From the NCBI RefSeq assembly GCF_018069565.1, contig NZ_JAGPNL010000005.1:248001-312000 (forward strand): DNA of 64,000 nt, written 5' to 3'. The notes beneath the pieces were generated by a model. It did no database searches. It was not told where the DNA came from and saw nothing but the letters and a program-made list of their open reading frames with translations. This stretch comes from Streptomyces tagetis (lineage in GTDB: Bacteria > Actinomycetota > Actinomycetes > Streptomycetales > Streptomycetaceae). A program made the translations under genes and the position numbers. This document shows, in pieces, positions 1 through 6,628 of this stretch. The stretch's first letter is position 1. Each line of letters begins with the position of its first letter.

Positions 1-608
1 ATCAGGCCCTTGAGCACGCCCTGGTCGTCGACGAGCGGCAGCTTCTCGATCTTGTGGCGACGCAGCAGCTCCATGGCGTCCACGCCGGAGATGCCGACCT
101 TGCCGGTGACCAGCGGCATCGGCGTCATGACCTCGCTCACCCGGCGGGAGCGGTCGGTCTCGAAGGCCATGTCGCGGTTGGTGACGATGCCGAGCAGCCG
201 GCCCGAGCCGTCGGTGACGGGCACGCCGCTGATGCGGAACTTGGCGCACAGCGCGTCCGCGTCGCCGAGGGTGGCGTCGGGGTGGATGGTGATCGGGTCG
301 GCGACCATGCCCGACTCGGACCGCTTCACCAGGTCGACCTGGTTGGCCTGGTCCTCGATGGACAGGTTGCGGTGCAGGACGCCGACGCCGCCCTGGCGGG
401 CCATCGAGATCGCCATGCGCGATTCGGTGACCTTGTCCATGGCGGCGGAGAGCAGCGGGATGTTCACCCGCACGTTCTTGGAGACGTACGAGGCGGTGTC
501 GATCTCGTCGGGTGCCATGTCCGACGGGCCCGGCAGCAGCAGCACGTCGTCGTAGGTCAGCCCGAGCGTCGCGAATTTCTCGGGCACTCCGTCGACGTTG
601 GCAGTCAT
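1..608 (-). CDS. guaB: IMP dehydrogenase, N-terminal part (gene runs off the window)
   Basis: The first 202 residues of IMP dehydrogenase are visible, starting at the ATG ending at 608; the 3' part lies outside the window. The enzyme oxidises IMP to XMP with NAD+, the committed step of GMP synthesis in the cytosol. Visible family features are the opening FATLGLTYDDVLLLP, the early barrel segment IPLLSAAMDKVTESRMAIAMA, and then a CBS region from about residue 95 (DPITIHPDATLGDA, SGVPVTDGSGRLLGIVTNRD). The catalytic Cys loop is not in the window. A GGGGAAGG Shine-Dalgarno precedes the start. It lies downstream of shbA on the same strand, with a 287-base gap. Confidence 0.95.
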   Translation of the reverse strand, partial: MTANVDGVPEKFATLGLTYDDVLLLPGPSDMAPDEIDTASYVSKNVRVNIPLLSAAMDKVTESRMAISMARQGGVGVLHRNLSIEDQANQVDLVKRSESGMVADPITIHPDATLGDADALCAKFRISGVPVTDGSGRLLGIVTNRDMAFETDRSRRVSEVMTPMPLVTGKVGISGVDAMELLRRHKIEKLPLVDDQGVLKGL

Positions 609-647
609 GACACCTTCCCCAAATGGCCTTGATCGGTGCGGATGTCC

Positions 648-678
648 ATGCTAACGGGAATGCGAGGTGTCTCATTCC
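648..678 (-). promoter_or_regulatory. Candidate guaB promoter with short inverted repeat
   Basis: On the minus strand a TAGCAT hexamer (648-653), a good -10 match, sits about 40 bases upstream of the guaB start. Just upstream is an inverted repeat, GGAATG (657-662) and CATTCC (673-678), which could be an operator. No convincing -35 was found. This is inference from position and -10 similarity only. Confidence 0.3.
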
Positions 679-858
679 ACGGTGCCGGACGGGACCGCAC
701 TTCGTACGTTCACACCGTCGTACGGTCACACGTACCGTCGCACGGGCAGGGCCCGCGGGGGAACGGGGGCCCGGTCCGGAACGCGGCGGCGGCGCGCGGG
801 AGCCGGCGCCCGCCGAGACCACCCTGCCGCCCCGCCGACGCCGAACGCCCCGCCCGCG

Positions 859-912
859 CCTACTGCTCCGCCGGCCCCTACTGCTCCGCCAGCGCCTACT
901 GCTCCGCCAGCG
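859..912 (-). repeat. Triplicated 18-bp unit covering the shbA stop codon
   Basis: Three head-to-tail copies of an 18-bp unit (859-876, 877-894, 895-912) cover the end of shbA. The third copy is the native gene end encoding ALAEQ and stop. The other two follow the stop and would encode the same peptide and stop again; the copy farthest from the gene carries two or three substitutions. The array is therefore non-coding although made of coding sequence. The rest of 609-858 holds only the guaB leader and GC-rich sequence. Confidence 0.8.
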
Positions 913-1483
913 CCCGGAGCCGGCTCAGCGCGCGGTGCTGCGCGACCCGCACGGCGCCGGGTGACATTCCCAACATCTGGCCCGTCTCCTCGGCGGTGAG
1001 CCCGACCGCGATGCGCAGCAGGAGCAGCTCCCGCTGGTTCTCGGGGAGGTTGGCGAGGAGCTTCTTCGCCCAGGCGGCGTCGCTGTTGAGCAGCGCCCGC
1101 TCCTCCGGGCCGAGCGAGTCGTCGGGCCGCTCGGGCATCTCGTCGGAGGGGATGGCCGTCGAACCGGGGTGCCGCATCGCGGCCCGTTGCAGGTCGGCGA
1201 CCTTGTGGGCGGCGATGGCGAAGACGAACGCCTCGAAGGGACGCCCGGTGTCCTTGTACCGGGGCAGCGCGAGGAGCACCGCCACGCAGACCTCCTGGGC
1301 GAGGTCCTCGACGAAGTGCCGGGCGTCGCCGGGCAGCCGCGACAGCCGCGTACGGCAGTAGCGCAGCGCCAGCGGATGCACGTGGGCGAGCAGGTCGTGC
1401 GTGGCCTGTTCGTCTCCGTCGACCGCCCGGTGCACGAGCCCGCCGACCGTCCCCCGGTCGGCGGCAGCCTCGTCGTCACGCAT
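896..1483 (-). CDS. shbA: ECF-type RNA polymerase sigma factor ShbA
   Basis: A sigma-70 family factor of 195 residues from the ATG ending at 1483. Region 2 contains DLAQEVCVAVLLALPRY and FVFAIAAHKVADLQR. Region 4 is the C-terminal helix-turn-helix (LPENQRELLLLRIAVGLTAEE, then MLGMSPGAVRVAQHRAL). Sequence and position between bldM and guaB match ShbA, known in streptomycetes to drive transcription of the principal sigma gene hrdB. The frame stays open upstream; an ATGATG pair ending at 1576 has a better Shine-Dalgarno (GGGGAGG) and would add 31 residues, so the start is uncertain. The C-terminal codons are triplicated past the stop. Confidence 0.88.
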   Translation of the reverse strand: MRDDEAAADRGTVGGLVHRAVDGDEQATHDLLAHVHPLALRYCRTRLSRLPGDARHFVEDLAQEVCVAVLLALPRYKDTGRPFEAFVFAIAAHKVADLQRAAMRHPGSTAIPSDEMPERPDDSLGPEERALLNSDAAWAKKLLANLPENQRELLLLRIAVGLTAEETGQMLGMSPGAVRVAQHRALSRLRALAEQ

Positions 1484-1690
1484 CGGTCCATGGTGCCTTG
1501 CGGCCTTCCGATCCGTGGCTCCGTGCCCGCTGTTGTGCACCGAAGCGTTATGAGCAGGTGCGCCGGCACTCATCATCCCCTGCGCCCTCCCCTTCCGCTC
1601 GACCGACTCGTCCCCGAGGAACTCCACACCTCAAGGATGCGCCATCCGCCGCGAAACGAGCAGCGGGCATCCGGCGGGCCGCCTTGTCAC

Positions 1691-1716
1691 CCCCGCTCAC
1701 CTGACGGTAAGCGGGG
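1691..1716 (-). terminator. Hairpin after bldM
   Basis: CCCCGCT (1691-1697) pairs with AGCGGGG (1710-1716) around a 12-base loop, 37 bases past the bldM stop and upstream of shbA. There is no clear T tract, as is usual for actinobacterial terminators. It could end the bldM transcript or reduce read-through into shbA. Confidence 0.5.
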
Positions 1717-1752
1717 TGCGCCACGACACCGTCCGGTCTCCGCACGGGGGAC

Positions 1753-2364
1753 CTAGCGGACCAGGCCCCACCGGAATCCGAGCGCCACCGCGTGCGCCCG
1801 GTCCGAGGCGCCGAGCTTCTTGAACAGCCGCCGGGCGTGCGTCTTGACCGTGTCCTCGGAGAGGAACAGCTCACGGCCGATCTCCGCGTTGGAGCGGCCG
1901 TGGCTCATGCCCTCCAGCACCTGGATCTCGCGCGCCGTGAGCGTCGGCGCGGCGCCCATCTCGGCGGAGCGAAGGCGGCGCGGTGCGAGCCGCCAGGTCG
2001 GGTCGGCGAGGGCCTGCGTCACGGTGGCCCGCAGTTCGGCGCGCGAGGCGTCCTTGTGCAGGTAACCGCGGGCACCGGCGGCGACGGCCAGGGCCACGCC
2101 GTCCAGGTCCTCGGCGACGGTGAGCATGATGATGCGGGCACCGGGGTCGGCGGACAGCAGCCGGCGGACGGTCTCGACACCGCCGAGTCCGGGCATGCGG
2201 ACGTCCATGAGAATCAGGTCCGAGCGGTCGGCTCCCCAGCGGCGGAGGACTTCCTCGCCGTTGGCGGCCGTCGTCACGCGTTCGACGCCGGGCACGGTCG
2301 CGACCGCACGGCGAAGCGCCTCTCGGGCAAGCGGGGAGTCGTCGCAGACGAGGACGGAAGTCAT
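1753..2364 (-). CDS. bldM: Atypical response regulator BldM
   Basis: A 203-residue FixJ/NarL-type regulator required for aerial hyphae and spore formation in Streptomyces. The receiver domain (about 1-120) begins MTSVLVCDDSPLARE and has the phosphoacceptor-position Asp54 in LILMDVRMPGLGG. The LuxR-type DNA-binding domain (about 138-203) contains LTAREIQVLEGMSHGRSNAEIG and LSEDTVKTHARRLFKKLGA. BldM is known to act without phosphorylation, as a homodimer and as a heterodimer with WhiI. The ATG ending at 2364 is chosen because the receiver domain starts there; upstream in-frame sequence is not conserved in character. It is divergent from whiD and preceded by a sigma-BldN-type promoter. Confidence 0.97.
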   Translation of the reverse strand: MTSVLVCDDSPLAREALRRAVATVPGVERVTTAANGEEVLRRWGADRSDLILMDVRMPGLGGVETVRRLLSADPGARIIMLTVAEDLDGVALAVAAGARGYLHKDASRAELRATVTQALADPTWRLAPRRLRSAEMGAAPTLTAREIQVLEGMSHGRSNAEIGRELFLSEDTVKTHARRLFKKLGASDRAHAVALGFRWGLVR

Positions 2365-2483
2365 GGCCGTCCTCCGCTGATGCGCGTCACGTTGAGCCTC
2401 CAGGCTGGTACGAATCGTCACCTGTGCGGTCGACCGTCTCGGACGCCCGCCCGAGTCCTGTTCCTTCAACCGCCTCCGCACTC

Positions 2484-2511
2484 TCAACGATGGTCACCCG
2501 AAAGAGTTACG
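2484..2511 (-). promoter_or_regulatory. Sigma-BldN-type promoter of bldM
   Basis: On the minus strand CGTAAC (complement of 2506-2511) and CGTTGA (complement of 2484-2489) are separated by exactly 16 bases, about 120 bases upstream of the bldM start. These hexamers match the consensus I recall for sigma-BldN, and bldM is an established sigma-BldN target. The remaining bldM-whiD gap (2512-2740) is relatively AT-rich and must hold the whiD promoters, which I could not place. Confidence 0.75.
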
Positions 2512-2740
2512 GGGCCGAGTGTCGTCTTCGGCACTCTACGTGAGTGCGCGGACACGGTGCAGACATGCGCGACGTACTCACGCCGTTTCATCACAAGCAG
2601 TGCCCCATTTAGCCGATTTTCTTCCACTTCGGCGGTGTCTGCGGCTAGATTCGCAATGAGTCATATTTTCATCTCCTTAGATCGTAGTTGTACGGTCGTG
2701 GACACCGTATCCACCCAGATCGGCTACAAGGGGTCACGCC

Positions 2741-3073
2741 ATGGCAGATTTCTCCCGCCTTCCCGGACCGAACGCGGACCTGTGGGACTGGCAGCTCCTC
2801 GCCGCGTGCCGCGGGGTGGACAGCTCTCTCTTCTTCCACCCGGAGGGTGAACGCGGCGCGGCCAGGAGCGCCCGCGAGAACTCGGCCAAGGAGGTCTGCA
2901 TGAGGTGCCCGGTGCGCGCGGAGTGCGCGGCTCACGCCCTCGCGGTGCGCGAGCCGTACGGCGTGTGGGGCGGACTGACCGAGGACGAACGCGAGGAACT
3001 GATGGGACGGGCACGCCACCGGCTGGTGGCCGCCTCGGCACCGGCCGGGGCCGACGCGTCCGGACACGATTGA
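2741..3073 (+). CDS. whiD: WhiD, WhiB-like [4Fe-4S] regulator
   Basis: A 110-residue WhiB-family protein needed for spore maturation. The four cluster-ligand cysteines are Cys23 (AACRG), Cys53 and Cys56 (EVCMRC) and Cys62 (AEC). The following GVWGG turn (74-78) and the basic C-terminus are typical. WhiB-like proteins bind region 4 of the principal sigma factor and redirect promoter choice. WhiD identity rests on adjacency to bldM, which matches the S. coelicolor order I recall, and on the N-terminus MADFSRLPGPNADLWDWQ. A strong terminator follows 49 bases after the stop. Confidence 0.95.
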   Translation: MADFSRLPGPNADLWDWQLLAACRGVDSSLFFHPEGERGAARSARENSAKEVCMRCPVRAECAAHALAVREPYGVWGGLTEDEREELMGRARHRLVAASAPAGADASGHD

Positions 3074-3121
3074 CCCATCGCGGCGGCACCTGCTGAAGGA
3101 ACGTTTTTGCAGAACATCGCC

Positions 3122-3150
3122 GACCCGGGCACGTGCAGGGTGCCCGGGTC
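3122..3150 (+). terminator. Rho-independent terminator of whiD
   Basis: An 11-bp perfect stem, GACCCGGGCAC (3122-3132) and GTGCCCGGGTC (3140-3150), has a 7-base loop and is followed by CTTTCCT. It lies between the convergent whiD and LysR genes, so it may serve both. Confidence 0.85.
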
Positions 3151-3235
3151 CTTTCCTGTACGGAGGCCCCTCCAGGGGGCGTGACGAGGCGTCACGAGGG
3201 GGCCGCCTCCCGGGCCCGCCCGCCGCGGGACCGGC

Positions 3236-4153
3236 TCAGTCCCCCGCGCTCTGGCGGGCCGCCGCGCGGGCGAGTTGGTCCAGGGTCGCGGCGACCGCCG
3301 GGACCTGGGCCAGGTCGGGCAGGGTGAGCGCGACGATCTCGCGCCGCACCGCCGGTTCCAGCGCCACCGCGCGCACGCCCCGGGGCCGTACGGACTCCAC
3401 GGCCAGCTCGGGCAGGACCGCCACGCCGAGACCGGCCCCGACCAGGCCGGCCACGGCCGGGTAGTCGTCGGTGGCGAAGTCGATGCGGGGCGTGAAGCCC
3501 GCCCCCTCGCAGACCTCGACGAGCTGGCCCCGGCAGCGCGGGCACCCCGCGATCCACGGCTCACCGGCGAGTTCGCCGATGGCGAGGGAGCCGTCCTCCG
3601 TGCGCGCGAGCCGGTGCCGCTCGGGTACGAGGGCCACCAGCCGGTCGCTCAGCAGCGGGCGGACGACCAGGTCGTCCCACTCCTCGGCGCCGGCCGCCCC
3701 CTCGTAGCGGAAGGCGAGCGCGATGTCGCAGTCGCCCTCGCGCAGCAGCTCCACGGAGCGCGGCGGCTCGGCCTCCTCCAGGTAGACGCGGGTGCCGGGG
3801 TGCGCGGCGCGCAGCGCGGCCAGGGCGGCCGGGACCAGGGTGGAGCTGCCGCTCGGGAAGGAGACCAGCCGGACCCGCCCGGCGCGCAGCCCGGCGATGG
3901 CGGCGACCTCCTCCTCGGCGGCGGTGAGCCCGGCGAGGATGCCGGCGGCGTGCCGTACGAGGGCCTCTCCGGCCTGGGTCAGCCGCATCTCGCGTCCGCT
4001 GCGCACGATCAGGGGCGTGCCGACGGAGGTCTCCAGGGCCTTCATCTGCTGGCTGACGGCGGGCTGGGTGCAGCCCAGCTCGCGGCCGGCGGCGGAGAAG
4101 GAGCCGGTGGCGGCCACGGCGCGCAGGACACGGAGATGTCGGGCCTCGATCAT
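3236..4153 (-). CDS. LysR-family transcriptional regulator
   Basis: A 305-residue LysR-type regulator. Residues 1-60 form the winged helix-turn-helix (LRVLRAVAATGSFSAAGREL, then TQPAVSQQMKALE), with the usual effector-binding domain after about residue 90. A cluster of cysteines (GCPRC, then EVC) sits in the effector domain near residue 200, unusual for the family and possibly redox- or metal-responsive; that is inference. It is divergent from the MOSC gene with an 81-base gap, the classic arrangement for a LysR regulator and its target, so the MOSC-SDR pair is the likely target. The effector is unknown. Confidence 0.88.
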   Translation of the reverse strand: MIEARHLRVLRAVAATGSFSAAGRELGCTQPAVSQQMKALETSVGTPLIVRSGREMRLTQAGEALVRHAAGILAGLTAAEEEVAAIAGLRAGRVRLVSFPSGSSTLVPAALAALRAAHPGTRVYLEEAEPPRSVELLREGDCDIALAFRYEGAAGAEEWDDLVVRPLLSDRLVALVPERHRLARTEDGSLAIGELAGEPWIAGCPRCRGQLVEVCEGAGFTPRIDFATDDYPAVAGLVGAGLGVAVLPELAVESVRPRGVRAVALEPAVRREIVALTLPDLAQVPAVAATLDQLARAAARQSAGD

Positions 4154-4234
4154 TCTCCCGAGGATAAGACATCCTTTGAGCAGATGCGGAAAAATACGTC
4201 GACGCTTTGATCAAGTATGACTTACGGTCTGCTC

Positions 4235-4903
4235 ATGAGGCTTCTTTCCATCAATCTGGGGCGCGCGACGGTCGTGCCGTACACCGATCACCCCGACGGG
4301 GTCACCGGTATCGACAAGCGGCCGGCCGACGGCCCGGTGCGCGTGGCGGCGCCGGGGCCCAAGGGCGTGGGCGCGAGCGGGGTGGCCGGGGACGCGGTGT
4401 GCGACACGCGGCACCACGGCGGCGACGACCAGGCCGTGTACGCCATGGCCCGCGAGGACCTGGACGCCTGGGAGAGCGAGCTGGGCCGCCCCCTGGCGCA
4501 CGGCTCCTTCGGCGAGAACCTCACCACCTCCGGCCTGGACGTCTCCGGCGCGCTCATCGGCGAACGCTGGCGGATCGGGCCGGAGGTGGTCCTGGAGGTC
4601 ACCAGCGGCCGCATCCCGTGCCGGACCTTCCAGGGGCACCTGGGCGAGCCGCGCTGGGTGAAGCGGTTCATGCAGCGCGGCGCTCCGGGCGCGTACCTGC
4701 GGGTCGTCGTGCCCGGGGAGATCCGGGCGGGCGATCCGGTGGAGATCGTGCACCGCCCGGCGCACGACGTGACGGTCGCCCTGCAGTTCCGGGCGGTGAC
4801 CACGGAGCGCGACCTGCTGCCGCGGCTGCTGGCGGCGGGCGAGGCGCTGCACCCGGAGTCCCTGGCGAAGGCGCGCACGTACGTGGAGTCGTACGCGGGC
4901 TGA
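4235..4903 (+). CDS. MOSC domain protein, YiiM-like
   Basis: A 222-residue protein with a MOSC (molybdenum cofactor sulfurase C-terminal) domain and a C-terminal three-helix extension as in YiiM. The family Cys is at about 129 in GRIPCRTFQG, and the motifs GDAVCDTRHHGGDDQAVYA and GSFGENLTT are characteristic. YiiM-type proteins carry Moco-dependent N-hydroxylated compound reductase activity, so a similar role is inferred. The ATG at 4235 (MRLLSINLG) matches the usual family start; an in-frame ATG at 4217 adds six residues. Neither has a clear Shine-Dalgarno, so a leaderless transcript is possible. Confidence 0.85.
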   Translation: MRLLSINLGRATVVPYTDHPDGVTGIDKRPADGPVRVAAPGPKGVGASGVAGDAVCDTRHHGGDDQAVYAMAREDLDAWESELGRPLAHGSFGENLTTSGLDVSGALIGERWRIGPEVVLEVTSGRIPCRTFQGHLGEPRWVKRFMQRGAPGAYLRVVVPGEIRAGDPVEIVHRPAHDVTVALQFRAVTTERDLLPRLLAAGEALHPESLAKARTYVESYAG

Positions 4904-4999
4904 CCCGGCCTCACCGCCGGAACACTCTCCGCCTCCTGACGGCCCGTGGGGCCGGTGCGCGAAGCGGACGCGCGACGTCCGGGTCACTACGCTGGCCAC

Positions 5000-5773
5000 A
5001 TGACAACGGCATTGATTACGGGTGCGACGGCGGGTATCGGTGCCGCGTTCGCGCGGCGGCTGGCGGCCGACGGGCACGACCTCGTCCTGGTGGCCCGGAA
5101 CGACGAACGGCTGCGCGTGCAGGCGACCGAACTGCACGACCGGCACGGCATCGAGGCGGAGGTGCTCGTCGCCGACCTGGCCACGGACACCGGCATCGAG
5201 GCGGTCGCCGCCCGGCTGCGCGAGCGCAAGCACCCCGTCGACCTGCTGGTCAACAACGCCGGCTTCGGCAACAAGGGCCGTTTCCTCGACGTCCCCATGG
5301 CCGACGAGCTGCGGATGCTCACCGTGCACTGCGAGGCGGTGCTGCGGCTGACCGCGGCGGCGGCGGAGACGATGCGCGAGCGCGGGCGCGGCGGCGTGGT
5401 CAACGTGGCCTCGGTCGCGGCCTTCGTCCCGCACGGCACGTACGGCGCCTCGAAGGCGTGGGTCGCGCAGTTCACGCAGGGCGTGGCGCGGGACCTGGCC
5501 GGCACCGGCGTCCGCCTGATGGCGCTCTGCCCCGGCTTCGTCCGCACGGAGTTCCACCAGCGCGCCGGCATGGGCACGGACAACATCCCGAACTGGATGT
5601 GGCTGGACGCCGACAAGGTCGTCGCCGAGGCCCTGACCGACCTGTCCCGAGGCAAGTCCCTCTCCATCCCGGACCCGCGCTACAAGGCCCTGACGGGCGC
5701 GGCGAAGCTGTTGCCGCGGGGGCTGATGAGCGGGATCACGTCACGGTCGGAACGAAAGTACGGACCGCAGTAG
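5000..5773 (+). CDS. Short-chain dehydrogenase/reductase
   Basis: A 257-residue classical SDR. The Rossmann glycine motif is TGATAGIG (7-14), the structural NNAG is at 85-88, and the catalytic residues are Ser138, Tyr148 and Lys152 (NVASVAAF, then YGASK). Substrate cannot be told from sequence; this subgroup resembles DltE/YqjQ-like SDRs. The ATG at 5000 is chosen because the first beta strand (TTALITGAT) begins there; the open frame upstream has no domain content. It follows the MOSC gene by 96 bases on the same strand, so co-transcription is possible. Confidence 0.9.
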   Translation: MTTALITGATAGIGAAFARRLAADGHDLVLVARNDERLRVQATELHDRHGIEAEVLVADLATDTGIEAVAARLRERKHPVDLLVNNAGFGNKGRFLDVPMADELRMLTVHCEAVLRLTAAAAETMRERGRGGVVNVASVAAFVPHGTYGASKAWVAQFTQGVARDLAGTGVRLMALCPGFVRTEFHQRAGMGTDNIPNWMWLDADKVVAEALTDLSRGKSLSIPDPRYKALTGAAKLLPRGLMSGITSRSERKYGPQ

Positions 5774-6007
5774 GAGACTCGGTGCGGACGTCCGGCGTAC
5801 TGGGGGCGCCCGACGACGGTCACACCCGGGACCGCGTCACCTGACGGCGCCCCGGCGTCCCTCTGCTCAGCTCCCCTCCTTCGGCCGTCCGGGTCCGGTC
5901 GGGGACCTCGCCCCTGCTGTCGTCGTTCATGACACCACCATGGGCAACGCGTGCACGACGGGGCTGCGGCGGGAAACGCCGGCCCGGCCGGTTCGCGGCT
6001 TGTTCCA

Positions 6008-6029
6008 GTCTGAGTACGGCTACTCAGAC
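6008..6029. promoter_or_regulatory. Perfect inverted repeat upstream of the helical protein / hydrolase operon
   Basis: GTCTGAGTA (6008-6016) and TACTCAGAC (6021-6029) form a perfect 9-bp inverted repeat with a 4-base centre, 128 bases before the next gene. The spacing suits a dimeric repressor site or a small hairpin. It is the only notable element in the gene-free stretch 5774-6157; the rest shows no gene, only GC-rich sequence and a possible promoter near 6060-6090. Confidence 0.5.
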
Positions 6030-6157
6030 GTCGTGATGCCGGATACGGGTGGGGCCGGTGGTGACGGCGCGTTAGCGTTTGCTTCATCCACACAACGCCG
6101 CTGGTGGACGGGCGTGTTCGGCCGGCGGGCGTGCGAGGAAGCCAGGGAGGGCCACGC

Positions 6158-6622
6158 ATGGCGTGGGAGGAGTGGGAGCAGCTCAAGGCTGCGGCGGCTG
6201 AGCGGCAGTCCGCGCACACGCAGCTCAATCAGTTGCCGGCCGATCAGGGTGGCACGAGCCCGAGTGCTACGTACGGGCCTCCGTCCGGCAGGTTGAGGTC
6301 GGACAAGACCGCGTGGTCCAAGGCCGGGGAAGGGCTCGGGGAGCTGCGGACCGGCATGGGCAAGGCGTTGAAGAAGCTGGAGGACGCGCAGACCGGGCTC
6401 GACAAGAAGGGCGCGTTTCTGACCGCCACGGCGCAGTTGGGCGTGTTCGACTCGTGGGAGCGTCGGGCGAAGGACATCGGCGAGTGGTGCGACGGGCTTG
6501 CCGGCGTGCTGGAGAAGACGGGGAACGACCAGCTGAGGACCGACGAGGCGATCAGGGCTGAGATTGCCGCGCTGAGTGCCGGTGGCCAGGACGGGTCTGC
6601 TTCCCACGGCAGCGACGGGTGA
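6158..6622 (+). CDS. Small helical protein, possible type VII-type partner
   Basis: A 154-residue protein of unknown function, starting at the ATG at 6158 after a GGAGG Shine-Dalgarno. It is predicted to be nearly all helical, with a Trp-rich N-terminus (MAWEEWEQLKAAA), a Gly/Pro break around 30-45, and a C-terminal helix pair (LGVFDSWERRAKDIGEWCDGL, then LRTDEAIRAEIAAL). It has no signal peptide or membrane segment. Size and helical make-up recall WXG100/ESX-like partners, but no clear central WXG turn was found, so that is inference. It is six bases upstream of the hydrolase gene. Confidence 0.75.
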   Translation: MAWEEWEQLKAAAAERQSAHTQLNQLPADQGGTSPSATYGPPSGRLRSDKTAWSKAGEGLGELRTGMGKALKKLEDAQTGLDKKGAFLTATAQLGVFDSWERRAKDIGEWCDGLAGVLEKTGNDQLRTDEAIRAEIAALSAGGQDGSASHGSDG

Positions 6623-6628
6623 TCCGGT

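Noticed and set aside
859..912. CRISPR-like array
   Set aside because: Direct 18-bp copies without spacers, matching a gene end. The other tandem arrays at 22241-22345 and 29557-29610 are likewise contiguous repeats, not repeat-spacer units.
2619..2626. WhiG-type -10 (GCCGATTT) in the bldM-whiD gap
   Set aside because: It resembles GCCGATAA, but no TAAA -35 is found at the required 15-16 bases upstream.
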